Source: Tabrizicola sp. (GTDB taxonomy: Bacteria; Pseudomonadota; Alphaproteobacteria; Rhodobacterales; Rhodobacteraceae). From it: a stretch of DNA of 64,000 nucleotides. The notes beneath the pieces were generated by a model. That model did not search any database. It was given only the letters and a program-made list of their open reading frames with translations, and was not told the origin of the DNA. Shown one piece after another: positions 9,801 through 18,491 of the stretch; within the stretch, counting starts at the first letter, position 1; every line of letters begins with the position of its first letter. Location of the stretch: NCBI RefSeq assembly GCF_030373185.1, contig NZ_JAUCZH010000001.1, positions 248,001-312,000 of the forward strand, given 5' to 3'. The position numbers were made by a program, and so were the translations under genes.

Positions 9801-10133
9801 CGCCCCCTCGGGCCATATCCGTACCATCGCGTGAACCGACAGCCCTGCTGCGGGCGATAGTGCATCCGTCATGGCAAGCGGCACCCCGCTGCACTGGGGT
9901 TGCTCTGGCAAGGGGACGCCGGGGCCCGCATCCGGTCGCTGCGCCACACTGGTCAGATCAGCACCAAGGGGCAAGGTGCCCAGCACATAGATGCTGAACC
10001 AGAAGACGGCGGCCCACACCGCCACAGTCCCGGTGGTCAGCGTGACCAGCCATCCGGCAATGCGCGCCCTGCGCCGCGTGGGATCAAGGAAGATGGGCGC
10101 AGGATCATTCTGGTGCTGTTTGCTTACTGGCAT
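6822..10133 (-). CDS. trifunctional-looking surface polysaccharide protein: GH18-like, NodB deacetylase and GT2 glycosyltransferase
   Basis: A 1103-residue membrane protein. A transmembrane helix near residues 27-50 is followed by a region that occupies the place of a GH18-like domain (about 90-440). Next comes a NodB polysaccharide deacetylase domain (TFDDGPD near 474, then SHTFFHPE with the metal histidines). A membrane helix near 690-720 leads to a GT2 domain (VIPAYNE near 734, VDDGST, ALDADS, TEDADL, QRLRW near 948) and C-terminal membrane helices. The order matches the known family of bifunctional deacetylase/glycosyltransferase proteins, which polymerise and modify an N-acetylated polysaccharide at the inner membrane. 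In the GH18-like part I do not see the DxxDxDxE catalytic motif. Where GFDGxxxDxE would be expected there is GSRALCLNPEGY, so that domain is probably non-catalytic. It is divergent from the DUF3131 gene. Confidence 0.88.
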   Translation of the reverse strand: MPVSKQHQNDPAPIFLDPTRRRARIAGWLVTLTTGTVAVWAAVFWFSIYVLGTLPLGADLTSVAQRPDAGPGVPLPEQPQCSGVPLAMTDALSPAAGLSVHAMVRIWPEGAVDTLALHCGDLVSVMVESHRIDLTSAQVLPVSTALATATSPSGPLRGTALRTVVRLPLPRLPGADPLLDPTSRGRIVAGLTGIAATAGSRALCLNPEGYLPRHREGLLALMRELRANLGALGRESCLVAAGDGPLWQDEAAMALTDRVIITVFRTPEAGAAAAPPAPLDWTRALIGESAARLGPEKAILAVGAFGTFWPAGGGPAQLISHAGAMQMASATPGSVMQFDPEAGATRAVLPDGGVIWLLDAASVWNTLLIQQEAGLRDVLLWQVGTEDPGVWPLLVSGPGPAAAHEIETLRYDDVVAYRGDGPFMRLADAGSEGQRTLFVDPDSGQITGQIHAKLGRPPMLERYGRPDGRVVALTFDDGPDPVHTAALLDILRDRGVPASFFVIGDNALAAPDMLRRMLDEGHEIGSHTFFHPETSRIDGLRLRLELNAVQRLVAAITGYSIRLYRPPYGRSDGPVTGADLRALLPVMAEGYIVVGADSVPRDWESITPDALVDEVRRDLAALWGGGVVVLHDAGGDRTATLAALPALIDALRADGYTFDTLGGILGLDRAVVMPPAIDPLTRLDALSFRVLAVVGQALVWIFWIAVAAGTLRAVAVLVLAHLRRARVPPAGPLPPVTVVIPAYNEATVIVASVRAALASDHPDLRVIVVDDGSTDGTSERLAEAFPAEPRLHLIRRRNAGKWAALNAAYALVDSGVVVALDADSLILPDAAARLAQHFNDPRVGAVAGYVKVGNRRGLLTALQSIEYMTAQSIDRRAAELIGAILVVPGAIGAWRAEAVRAAGGLSGDTITEDADLTVAIQRVGWRVVFEPQARSITEAPEGARAFLRQRLRWTFGMMQTGWKHRGALREKRALGIIALPDLWLFGVGVGLLAPLADLVLLGLILHLGIDWALSGAAPSGQGATARMVAAWLALPALEMLTLLVALRFQRDEPRWLLLLFPFQRLVYRPLLYLTAWRAVLLALIGRLAGWGKPVRLGRIRAPV

Positions 10134-10289
10134 CCAACCCTGATCCGTCCAAGCTTTCGCGTCATTCGCATTCCTTCTTTAGAATGCCTGATCGAAAGGT
10201 AAACCTTGACCGACATCAAGGTGCGCAATGCTGACTGAAGGAAAAATGTTCTAACGTTGGTCCCGGACAGAATCCGGGGCAGAGGGGAA

Positions 10290-12941
10290 ATGCTTATGCA
10301 GATGGATCGGCGCAGCCTTTTGGCGCTTCTGGGGTCGCTGGGTCTGGGAACCCTCGTGCCGCTTGGTCGGGCTGCGGGCCAGACTGCGGGCCAGACTGCG
10401 GGCCAGACTGCGGGCCAGACTGCGGGCCAATCTGCGGCACCGGGCGGGCGCGGCCTGTTCCTGATGGTCGACGGGATCGGTCCTGCCATCTCTGCCGAAC
10501 ACCTGCGCCAGTTCCTCGAACCCTTTGCTGCCCGAATGACGCCGGTGGCCCTTGGCCTGCGGCCGGGGCCGGACGGGTTCGGCCCTGATCTGCTGACGCT
10601 TCTTTCCGGCGCGATGACGGGCTTTCCGGCGCTGTTTGAACCGGTCTTGCGTGTAGATGCGCTGGCAGGCCTGTCTCCCTACGCACAAATGCGCGTCGTC
10701 GCACGTGAACTGGCGGCGCTGGAAGGCGCTCTCGTCCCTGCCGGGCCGCTGCCCGTCATCCTGTCACTGGCGACGGATGCGCCCGCGAGGCCTGTGTCCT
10801 TCGACGCCTTGCGGGCGCTGGGTCTGCGCAATGTCCTGTTGTTGGGGCCGTTGCAGCAGGGTTCGGCGCAAAAGGGCGGGTCGCGGATCCTGCCTTGCGA
10901 CGGCGCGGCCATCTGCCTTGAAGGCAGCGTGGCGCTGGGCAGCGATGCCGCCGAGCTTGCGGCCCGTCTGTCCGACCGGAAAGCGGGGGATACCCCCCTT
11001 CTGGCCGTGATCGACGCCGCCGCCATGACCTCGCTGCCCCTGCCGGACCTGCGCATTCGGGCCGAGGCGCTGGTCGAAACGATGACGCGTGCCGTGCAGT
11101 CGGGGGTTGCCTTCGCCGTGCAACCCCGCGCGCATCTGGGATGGGCCGCGCCCGAGGCCGCGCGGCGGATCGCGCTGCGCCTTGACCCGCCTGAGCCGGG
11201 CGATACCGAGGCCGAGGCGGGTCTGCGCGCCATGGCCGAGGCTCTGGCTGCCCAGGGCTGGCCGGTGTCCCAGACCCTCGCCGCCGCCGAGGCCACCGGC
11301 CCGAAGGATGTGCTGCGTCTGGGCGATGCGGTCGCGGATATGGCCGATTGGGCCACGGCGCGGGCCGACGGGGGCGCGATGCCCTGTGCGGTCGGCACAC
11401 CCGCCAGCACGGCCGAGGCCGGGGCGCTGGCCGCCGCAGGGCTGTCGGTTCTCGTGGAGCCGAAGGTGCCGGGCGCGCCCGTCTTCGACGACCATGGCCT
11501 GATCCGTCGTGACGAAATCCGCGACGCGGCCCTTCTGGCCGCGACCCCGCCCGGCGCCGACCTGATCCTGGCGCTCGGGCCTGACAGCTATCGCGATCCG
11601 GCCCGGCGGGAGGTTACGCTCGCCGAGATCACGGCGGCAGCAACGGATGGCCGCACCATCATGCAGGATCTTGCCGCTTGGGCGGGCGATATCCTGCCCG
11701 CCGATCCCGTCTTTGCGATCCTGCGCGAAACGCGGCGCACCCTGCGCCAGCCCGAACCGCCGGCCGAGGAAACCGCGCCCGATGCTGCGGGCCTGCTGGA
11801 TGACGCGCGCCACGCCTGGATGGCGATCGATACGTCGACCATCGCGCAGACGGGACTTTGCCCTGCCACGATGCACAGCACGCCAGATGGCAGCATTGCC
11901 TATGGCACGCTGACGATGTGGGAATGTGGCAGCCTGCTGCGCGCAGTTCTGGCGGCGGGCGAACTGGGCCTGATCAAGGCCCCGGTGATGGTTGCAAGGA
12001 TCGAGCGCATCTTGTCGGTGCTTCCGGTGGCGCGCATTGGTGATCAGCGCCTGCCGAGCGAGCTGATCAGCTCGGACACCGCCCAGCCGATGTCGCCCGA
12101 TTTCAACGCCTTTGACACGGGTCGTCTGTTGTCTGCACTGGCCGAGGTCGATGCCCATCCGGCCACAAACGGGAAGGCCGCACCTGTGGTGGCGCGGTGG
12201 GATCTGGCTGGGACACTGACCGACGGACGGCTCCACTCGTTCAAGCGGGGCCGCCCCGTCGAGGCGCATGTCTCGCAGGCGGCCCACTATGTGGCGCGCG
12301 CCTTCGGCGCTTGGGGACTGGCCGCCGCCTCGCCCTATATGGTTGCGTCAGACGGCTCCGAGACTGACCGGCAGATGCGCCTTTTGACCGCGGTCACGGC
12401 AGTCGGGGCCTTCGGGGCCGAGCCCCTGCTGCTGGAGATCATGGAGATGGGGGCCTCGGACGCCGCGTCCGTTCTGGCCGATGTGCTGCATGCCGCCCAG
12501 CGGCGCGCCCATGGCGCAACCGGGATCTACCATGCCGTGTCGGAAGGCCCGCTCGATCAGGCGCCGTGGTTTGCCTATGATGGCCTGCGGCTGAATGATG
12601 CCGCAACACGCTGGGAATCGCGGGCGAATTCGTCCGATCCTGCATATAATACCCCCGAAGCGATGCAGGCCACGCTGCGGGTCAGCACCAAGGCCGCCTT
12701 CCTGTGGTGGGCGCTGCGCCCCGGTGCCTATACGGCGGGACTGCTCGGATACGTCCGGGACCGGGCGCGCATTGCGGGCGGAGGATTCTCGACCGGTATC
12801 TATATGGCAACGGGCAACCCGATGGCGGGCTATACCGACGTGAACACAAATGCGATCGTGCTGGAGACAGTGGCCTTCGTGCTGCGCGGACGGCGTCGCC
12901 GCGTCACCGCGCCCGATTTTCCACTGCCCCTTCCCGGCTGA
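10290..12941 (+). CDS. DUF3131 domain protein with Tat-like signal, exopolysaccharide-associated
   Basis: An 883-residue exported protein. The start at 10290 follows GAGGGGAA closely. Two more in-frame ATGs (10296, 10302) are possible and the last gives MDRRSLLALLGSLG, a Tat-like signal with RR followed by a hydrophobic run. Directly after the signal come repeats of TAGQ encoded by a 12-bp tandem repeat. Residues from about 35 to 490 resemble a divergent polysaccharide deacetylase-like fold (MVDGIGPAIS, PVILSLATDAPA). From about 520 the protein carries a DUF3131 domain, recognisable from ARHAWMAID, TMWECGS and a long helical second half. DUF3131 proteins occur beside polysaccharide synthases. 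With the divergent GT2/NodB gene, a role in assembling or trimming an extracellular glycan is likely. Catalytic activity is not established. Confidence 0.8.
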   Translation: MLMQMDRRSLLALLGSLGLGTLVPLGRAAGQTAGQTAGQTAGQTAGQSAAPGGRGLFLMVDGIGPAISAEHLRQFLEPFAARMTPVALGLRPGPDGFGPDLLTLLSGAMTGFPALFEPVLRVDALAGLSPYAQMRVVARELAALEGALVPAGPLPVILSLATDAPARPVSFDALRALGLRNVLLLGPLQQGSAQKGGSRILPCDGAAICLEGSVALGSDAAELAARLSDRKAGDTPLLAVIDAAAMTSLPLPDLRIRAEALVETMTRAVQSGVAFAVQPRAHLGWAAPEAARRIALRLDPPEPGDTEAEAGLRAMAEALAAQGWPVSQTLAAAEATGPKDVLRLGDAVADMADWATARADGGAMPCAVGTPASTAEAGALAAAGLSVLVEPKVPGAPVFDDHGLIRRDEIRDAALLAATPPGADLILALGPDSYRDPARREVTLAEITAAATDGRTIMQDLAAWAGDILPADPVFAILRETRRTLRQPEPPAEETAPDAAGLLDDARHAWMAIDTSTIAQTGLCPATMHSTPDGSIAYGTLTMWECGSLLRAVLAAGELGLIKAPVMVARIERILSVLPVARIGDQRLPSELISSDTAQPMSPDFNAFDTGRLLSALAEVDAHPATNGKAAPVVARWDLAGTLTDGRLHSFKRGRPVEAHVSQAAHYVARAFGAWGLAAASPYMVASDGSETDRQMRLLTAVTAVGAFGAEPLLLEIMEMGASDAASVLADVLHAAQRRAHGATGIYHAVSEGPLDQAPWFAYDGLRLNDAATRWESRANSSDPAYNTPEAMQATLRVSTKAAFLWWALRPGAYTAGLLGYVRDRARIAGGGFSTGIYMATGNPMAGYTDVNTNAIVLETVAFVLRGRRRRVTAPDFPLPLPG
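10371..10430 (+). repeat. 12-bp tandem repeat, five units, inside the DUF3131 gene
   Basis: Five consecutive copies of a 12-bp unit (actgcgggccag; the first copy begins with g and the last ends with a) encode repeated TAGQ tetrapeptides immediately behind the signal peptide. The unit length is a multiple of three, so gain or loss of copies would keep the frame and only change linker length. Confidence 0.95.
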
Positions 12942-13321
12942 CGGAAGTGCACTCCGTGAACCGGGCCTCGGTGCATTGGCTGTCAGCATTCTGCAAGGCA
13001 GACGGGCCGAACGCCGCGCTGGAAATTCGGATTGACCTGACGATGAACAGCACCAGTCGGCATATGGGCGCCTATCCGCGGGCAACGCGGACGCGTCGCT
13101 TGCGCGGAGGTCGAGTCTGCGCTATGTTCCATTCGTTTTTCGCAATATGACTGGATGCGAGGGGCAGGCGCATGAACGGGCCTTTCGAAGGTGGCCGCAA
13201 GGCCTGACCTTCGTGATCAGGCCGATGCGCAAAGTGAACCGGACGGCAGGTAGCCCACGCGCTTGTCAGTTTTCGACCAGACAACCGAAAGCCAGCGGAT
13301 TTCCTGGCTGACGAGAGGACC

Positions 13322-13792
13322 ATGATGATGACAAGGGTCGCAAGACAGATCTTTTTCCTGACCTTGCTGTTGTTCGCATCGGCGGCAACGGCCAAGGAGA
13401 CCTGCGAAGGCGACTGGCTGCGTGCCGCCCTGACCAATTACGAAAGCTACCCTGATCCGGGCAGCGAGGAATGCGTGAAGTATAACGGCTGCAAATGGGC
13501 CGGCCAGTTCTACGGCGTGAATGGCAAGAAATCCGAGAAATGGGTGGCAGGCAAGAACATCGCTGCCGTCCACGAAAAGGACTGGCGCAAATTTGGCGGC
13601 AAGTCGCTGCGGCTGCGCCAGGGCAAACGCGAGATTGTCGTCGAGGTGCTTGATCTGTGCTCCGACTCGGACTGCAATGGATGCTGCACCAGGAATCTCG
13701 GTGGCGATGGCCATCTGATCGACATCGAGAAATTCACGCAAGAACGGTTCGGGTCCGGGTCCGGCGTGGTTGAATTTCAGGTCTGCGGTTGA
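13322..13792 (+). CDS. small secreted cysteine-rich protein, DPBB/expansin-like
   Basis: A 156-residue protein with a clear signal peptide (MMMTRVARQIFFLTLLLFAS, cleavage after ATA) and GAGAGG upstream of three consecutive ATGs. The mature part has eight cysteines, including DLCSDSDCNGCC, consistent with four disulfides. The pattern of a beta strand VVEVLDLC, a cysteine cluster, LIDIEKFTQERFG and a closing strand VEFQVC resembles the double-psi beta-barrel of expansins, loosenins, barwin and RlpA-type proteins, in which the LIDI segment carries the conserved Asp. A cell-wall or polysaccharide-loosening role fits the neighbours, two deacetylases and a DUF3131 protein. Assignment rests on pattern only. 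Confidence 0.65.
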   Translation: MMMTRVARQIFFLTLLLFASAATAKETCEGDWLRAALTNYESYPDPGSEECVKYNGCKWAGQFYGVNGKKSEKWVAGKNIAAVHEKDWRKFGGKSLRLRQGKREIVVEVLDLCSDSDCNGCCTRNLGGDGHLIDIEKFTQERFGSGSGVVEFQVCG

Positions 13793-13867
13793 TGAATCCG
13801 CGTTTCCGGCCCAGTGCAACCGGCGCGCGCCGGACAGGCTGAAGAAGAGAAGCATGGACAGCAGAAG

Positions 13868-14638
13868 ATGCGATTAGGCTTGCTTGCCGGCGCGATGGCA
13901 GCGGTCGCAGCCTTGGGATCACCCGCTCTGGCAGAGCCACAGGGCAAAGGCCTGCTCAGCATCACCTTTGACGACGCATCCAGATCGCAGCGTGACCTTG
14001 GGCTTCGCGCCGCACAGGACTACGGCCTGGTCGGCACTCTCTTCGTTGCCACGTCCTTCGCGGAGGAAGCGACGTCAGAGGAGGATGGATGGTATATGGG
14101 CTGGTCCGAGATCCGGAAATTCCGCGACGCGGGATGGGAAATCGGGTCACACAGCCACACGCATCCGCATCTGACCCAACTTACTGACAGCCAGGTGGTC
14201 GCCGAGATCGACACAGCCAAGGCGATCATCACGGCAAGGACCGGCACCGCGCCGGTGTCTTTCGCGCCCCCTTTCGGGGATTTCAACGAAAGGACGGTAA
14301 AACGGGTTCTGGAGCGCCACCGCTTTCACGTCCTGGCATGGGGCGGCAATCATGGCCGCAATCCGATGCAAGGGGTGGACGCCAGCCAGATCGGACGGCT
14401 GGAGGTTTCACATCAAGTCAGCCCGGCGAAGATCTGCGGCGAAATTGCCAAAGCCGCGCGTGACGGTGTCTGGCTGGTCCTGATGTTCCACGAATTCGTC
14501 AGCCAGACCCCGGGCGAATATCAATACGCCATCGCCGATTTCCGCCGCATCCTTGCGTGCGCCAGGCGAATGCAGGGTCAGGATCTGATCCGCGTCGTGA
14601 CCGTGGCCGATGCAATGAAACTGTTGGGCAAGAACTGA
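13868..14638 (+). CDS. secreted polysaccharide deacetylase (NodB family)
   Basis: A 256-residue protein. The ATG at 13868 starts a signal peptide (MRLGLLAGAMAAVAALGSPA, cleavage after ALA). The upstream extension in the same frame begins with GTG and would place 18 charged residues before it. NodB motifs are clear: ITFDDA (catalytic and metal Asp), HSHTHPHL (metal His pair) and FAPPFGDFNE, corresponding to the RxPY/G region. It should remove N-acetyl groups from an extracellular or periplasmic glycan. The residue that usually follows TFDDG is Ala here. It lies 75 bases behind the DPBB-like gene on the same strand. Confidence 0.88.
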   Translation: MRLGLLAGAMAAVAALGSPALAEPQGKGLLSITFDDASRSQRDLGLRAAQDYGLVGTLFVATSFAEEATSEEDGWYMGWSEIRKFRDAGWEIGSHSHTHPHLTQLTDSQVVAEIDTAKAIITARTGTAPVSFAPPFGDFNERTVKRVLERHRFHVLAWGGNHGRNPMQGVDASQIGRLEVSHQVSPAKICGEIAKAARDGVWLVLMFHEFVSQTPGEYQYAIADFRRILACARRMQGQDLIRVVTVADAMKLLGKN

Positions 14639-15045
14639 AACCTCCTTTCGCAGATATTCCTGACCACTACAGGGCAAAGGTGTGAACCAGCCCGCCTGTG
14701 CGCGCTTTACGCCCGCCCCAGTGGTCAACACGGTCTTCGCAAACCGGCACACAAACACAATCAATGCCAACACTGATGCAAGCCCAAGCCTTGTCTCCAC
14801 CCTGGCTTTCCTGGGCTGTAACCGCTCGATGCCATGCCCGCAAAAATGGTCTTGAGCGCTTGACAGGTAACGTTGCCTTTCGAACCGCGCTGACTCTGCA
14901 AAAAATCCCGGATGTCATGGTACGCCACGGCCATCGTATTGTTTTAGTATCGGAAACTTGCTGTTTCCTGGAAGATCGGGCGCGAAGTTGCCTTTGCAGA
15001 ATCGCCTGATGCTTTATGCTCAGCCGATTGTCTTTGGAGGGTCCG
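14639..15045. other. intergenic region, no gene seen
   Basis: About 400 bases between the deacetylase and the DegT-type aminotransferase. Open frames here are short and unconvincing. No hairpin with a T-run and no recognisable RNA gene is visible. It probably contains the promoter of the aminotransferase gene. Confidence 0.5.
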
Positions 15046-16182
15046 ATGCCGGAAGTTGGTTTCAGGGAATGGCTTGCGATTGGCCGCGCCATCACGGATG
15101 GCCATTTGATGCGCTACGCCGGCAAGGCACACCTGACATCTCGCTTCGAACGTGAACTGGGAGAAGCCATCGGCACCAGGCATGTGCTGACGGTCAACTC
15201 GGGTACCAGTGCGCTGATTGCCGCGCTTGCCGCGGCGGGCATCGGCCCCGGGGATGAAGTGCTGGTGCCGGCCTATACCTGGATGGCCACGGCAGCAGCA
15301 CCCATCCACGTCGGCGCGGTGCCGGTTCTTGTCGACATCAACGAGACACTGACCATCGACCCCGAGGACATCCTCAGGAAGATCACGCCCCACACGCGTG
15401 CCATCATGCCAGTACACATGGTCAACGCGCCCTGCGACATGGAGGCGATCATGTCGATCGCAAGGGAACATGGTCTCGTCGTCATAGAGGACGCCTGCCA
15501 GGCTGTCGGAGTGCGCTACAGGAACAGCTACTGTGGCACGATCGGTGATCTGGGTGCCTTCAGCTTCAACCGGATGAAGAACATGAACATTGGCGAAGGC
15601 GGGGCAGTCCTGACCAATGATGAAGGCTATTTCATTCGGGCGCGCAGCTTTCACGATCTGGGTGCCACGATGCGCGGGCATCTCGACAATCTGAGCGTTC
15701 CGTCGTTCGTGGGCATGAACCTGAAGTCGAACGAAATCGAAGGGGCCATGTTGCGGGTCCAGCTTAAGAAGCTGTTTCCACAAATGCGCAGGATGCAAGA
15801 GCGCCGCGCGATGCTTGCCGGGATCCTTTCCGAAAGCGCCGGCTTCCGGGTCACTCCTCACAACGACCCCGATACGGCAGTCAGCTTGTCGATCATCGCC
15901 CCAACCCGGGAAGAGGCCATCGCCCTGACGAAGCGCCGTGGCATTCACAATCGGCTTCTCGACAGCTCGAAGCATGTCTACACGAATTGGGAACCGATCC
16001 TTGCCAAGCGGACCTTTCATCCCAAGATGAATCCGTGGGACTGGGCCAAACGTGAGATCAACTACACGGCAGACATGTGCCAGCGGACGCTCGATATCCT
16101 CGAGCGGACCTGCGTCGTGACACTCGGCCTGCAATATCCTGCGCCGCTGATGCGAATGGTCGCCCGTAAGCTGGTCAGCTAG
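15046..16182 (+). CDS. DegT/DnrJ/EryC1/StrS family PLP-dependent sugar aminotransferase
   Basis: A 378-residue protein started at 15046, where GGAGG lies 5 bases upstream. An earlier ATG at 15016 has no such site. Fold-type I features are clear: NSGTSALIAAL (phosphate cup), VPAYTWMAT, IEDACQAVG (Asp pairing with the pyridine N) and SFNRMKNMNIGEGGA, with the Schiff-base Lys in RMKNM. This family transaminates keto-sugar nucleotides to amino sugars for surface polysaccharides, or modifies cyclitols. Its position among deacetylases and a glycosyltransferase supports a role in making an amino sugar for that glycan. The precise sugar is not predictable. Confidence 0.88.
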   Translation: MPEVGFREWLAIGRAITDGHLMRYAGKAHLTSRFERELGEAIGTRHVLTVNSGTSALIAALAAAGIGPGDEVLVPAYTWMATAAAPIHVGAVPVLVDINETLTIDPEDILRKITPHTRAIMPVHMVNAPCDMEAIMSIAREHGLVVIEDACQAVGVRYRNSYCGTIGDLGAFSFNRMKNMNIGEGGAVLTNDEGYFIRARSFHDLGATMRGHLDNLSVPSFVGMNLKSNEIEGAMLRVQLKKLFPQMRRMQERRAMLAGILSESAGFRVTPHNDPDTAVSLSIIAPTREEAIALTKRRGIHNRLLDSSKHVYTNWEPILAKRTFHPKMNPWDWAKREINYTADMCQRTLDILERTCVVTLGLQYPAPLMRMVARKLVS

Positions 16183-16204
16183 ACGGCGCGGCTAGACGGC
16201 GCGG
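16179..16204. repeat. 13-bp tandem duplication over the aminotransferase stop codon
   Basis: The unit ctagacggcgcgg occurs twice head to tail. The first copy contains the TAG stop codon of the aminotransferase gene, so the duplication lies just outside the reading frame. It looks like a simple replication slippage product. Confidence 0.9.
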
Positions 16205-16207
16205 CGT

Positions 16208-17842
16208 TCAGCGTTTTTTCGATGCAGCATGCGCCGCGGCGCGTGCGGTCAGAGCCATGATGGTCAAGGTGGGGTTGTGGACATGCTGACGGGGAAAGCA
16301 CGCACCATCCGTGACATAGAGGCCCTTGATATCCCAGCACTCGTTGTTCGGATCCACGACCGAGGTTGCCGGATCTTCACCCATCCGGGCGGTGCCGCAC
16401 TCATGGATACTGGTGCCGCCGGGTGACAGTCTTGCGTTGACGGCAACCCCGGTCAACTTCGACGCCTCGGCAATCTCCTGGATGATCCTGGCCTGCTGCC
16501 CTGCAATGGCGTGCTGCTCGTCCGAATGTCGAAAACGGATGACCGGGATCGGCATGCCAAACCTGTCAAGGCGCGTAGGGTCAAGGGTCACGCGGTTCCA
16601 CTTGTCGGGCAGCATCTCTGCGAATGAGACGATGACGAACCCGACTTCATTCGCCTTTCTGGCCGTAACATAAATCTGGAAACCCACATTTCCGCCGGTC
16701 GCCTCATGTGGAGGCAGATAGATGCAGCGCCCCGGCAGACTTTGTTCCGGCAAGACATCGGCAAGATCGGACCGGTAGCCTGATCCGCTCATGACGGCGT
16801 GATCCATCAGGTAGCTGCCAAGAGCCTCTGATTGAGTTCCGATGGCGACAGTTGAACTGCCGGAACGCGAGGACAGCAGTATGCGCGTGGTCTCGATCGA
16901 CGACGCGCACAGAAATACGATCGGTGCCATCGCCCTGCGCGCAACGCCGCTGCTGCGGTCGAACCACTCCACACCGTTGCAGTTCCCCGCTCCGTCCCGC
17001 AGGACTTGTCGAACGACCGCCCCTGCCTGGCCTGTCAGATTTCCCGATGCTGCGGCGTCATCGAGCCACGCAACGGCTGGTGCATGGGTTCCCAGCATCG
17101 GTCGGGCCTGTGGCCATTTCGCGCGGATCACCTCCATGATCCTTTGCTCCGATCCGGTTGGCTCAAGGATCGTGGAAAGACTGCTGGACGCCAGATCCCC
17201 GGAAGCCTGCGCGCTACCCTTCAGCGCAAGGCGGTCCTCGACAAGCTTGTACCATGCGTCCAGATCATCCAGCCCGATTGGCCAGCCGGGCAGGCCACTG
17301 TCGGGTGCCGTCCGTTCCATCCCTGCCAGCCGGTAGTATTGCATGCCGTGTCCGGGAACCAGCATCCGCCCCCCGGGTTGTCGGGCGCGAAACCAGTGGA
17401 ACCGGCTGTCGGCCTCGGTTCGGTAGGGGCAATCGACATCATCGACAAAGGTTCCCGGTGCCAGCGCCCAGGCAAAGCACCTTGACTGAATGGGCTGCCG
17501 CGCCCTGCCAAGAAGGCGGAACGCCCGTTCTCCAAGGTAGGCAAGGCGGGGGGGAAGCCGTCTTTGGGCGTCGACTGACGCCAGAAACCGGGCCATCCCG
17601 CCCAACGCCCTTGTCATGGGATGAACCGCTTGCGGCGCGGGAAATCCCGCCTCGAACACCGCCACCCTGAGTCCTTGCCGGCACAGACTGTCGGCAGCCA
17701 CCCCCCCGGCCGCGCCCGAGCCGACGACGATGGCGTCGAACCTGCTTTCGTCGGCCAAGGGAGCGTGGGACCAGGTATCCATCATGACCGCGCGTTCGGT
17801 TGTCGCGGATGGCTCAAGCGAAGGATTTGCCGACGAATGCAT
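16208..17842 (-). CDS. GMC family FAD-dependent oxidoreductase
   Basis: A 544-residue flavoprotein. The FAD-binding Rossmann motif VVGSGAAGGVAA lies near residue 40, and the GMC C-terminal signature appears as GLYVTDGACFPRQHVHNPTLT, in which the His and Asn are the usual active-site residues. IHECGTARMGED, just before it, is the second conserved block. The start at 17842 is preceded by GGAAG. The ATG pair 19 codons downstream is an alternative. GMC enzymes oxidise alcohols, sugars or polyols. It is convergent with the aminotransferase gene, so whether it acts on the same glycan is uncertain. Confidence 0.88.
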   Translation of the reverse strand: MHSSANPSLEPSATTERAVMMDTWSHAPLADESRFDAIVVGSGAAGGVAADSLCRQGLRVAVFEAGFPAPQAVHPMTRALGGMARFLASVDAQRRLPPRLAYLGERAFRLLGRARQPIQSRCFAWALAPGTFVDDVDCPYRTEADSRFHWFRARQPGGRMLVPGHGMQYYRLAGMERTAPDSGLPGWPIGLDDLDAWYKLVEDRLALKGSAQASGDLASSSLSTILEPTGSEQRIMEVIRAKWPQARPMLGTHAPAVAWLDDAAASGNLTGQAGAVVRQVLRDGAGNCNGVEWFDRSSGVARRAMAPIVFLCASSIETTRILLSSRSGSSTVAIGTQSEALGSYLMDHAVMSGSGYRSDLADVLPEQSLPGRCIYLPPHEATGGNVGFQIYVTARKANEVGFVIVSFAEMLPDKWNRVTLDPTRLDRFGMPIPVIRFRHSDEQHAIAGQQARIIQEIAEASKLTGVAVNARLSPGGTSIHECGTARMGEDPATSVVDPNNECWDIKGLYVTDGACFPRQHVHNPTLTIMALTARAAAHAASKKR

Positions 17843-18323
17843 CCAAATCTTCCAATATATACAATGCTTGATCTGAACTGTATTTGGTCTTGCCCGTTGA
17901 TCAAGGGTTGATTGCCTTGGGCAACACCAAAGGTCCGCTGCATCGAACCGGGGAAGCGATCTTCCGCCGCTGTCACGGGGGGCTTTCCCCCTGTGCCTTT
18001 CGGTCCCGTTCTATCGACCGATATGGCCACATCGCCCGAAGACCGTGCCGGGTTTGAGCCGCGCCAGTTTTCCCGTTGGCTTCAACTTCCAATCGGGGAG
18101 GACCATCATGAGCCAGGCCAGTAATGAACCTGTCACGCCTTGCTTGCGGTCCGTCCGGTCGGGCCAGCTTCAAGGCCCGGACGTCTTGCCTCAGTCTGTT
18201 TTCTCAGCCGTTCCAATCCTGTGCCATCCACAGCCAGGCACCCAAGGAATGCCAGCCAGACCGCGCAACAGCCGTTTCGGCCGCTGTGAACGGGCCAAAC
18301 ACCTGGTTCTCTTGAGGGGAAAG
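17843..18323. other. non-coding stretch left of the island
   Basis: About 480 bases between the GMC gene start and the left end of the tRNA-Cys island. The first 60 bases are AT-rich and should contain the GMC promoter. No convincing reading frame is present. Before the island inserted, the right end of this stretch would have been the sequence just downstream of tRNA-Cys. Confidence 0.5.
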
Positions 18324-18340
18324 TGGAGGCGGGTACCGGA
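18324..18340. repeat. left attachment-site copy of the island
   Basis: A perfect 17-bp copy of the tRNA-Cys 3' end (same sequence as 25940-25956). Identity stops directly after it, at cccgctac versus atcgaacc. No functional tRNA is attached here. Confidence 0.9.
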
Positions 18341-18491
18341 CCCGCTACCATACTTCTAAGCCATTGACCGGGCTAAACCGTCCAGCGTGACGTTGCTTCG
18401 GTGTGCCACACATTGTGCCTCACTTGCTTGATGGTCAAGTACGTTGTCGCCGAATGAGGCCGCAGCCACTTGGTCTTCCGAATAACCCAGC

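Noticed and set aside
7851-9860. A 669-codon plus-strand frame
   Set aside because: Exact antisense of the GT2/NodB gene; a GC-rich shadow with Arg/Gln/His-rich translation and no motif.
13820-13833. ccggcgcgcgccgg palindrome as terminator behind the DPBB-like gene
   Set aside because: No T-run follows and a 14-base all-GC palindrome is not rare here.
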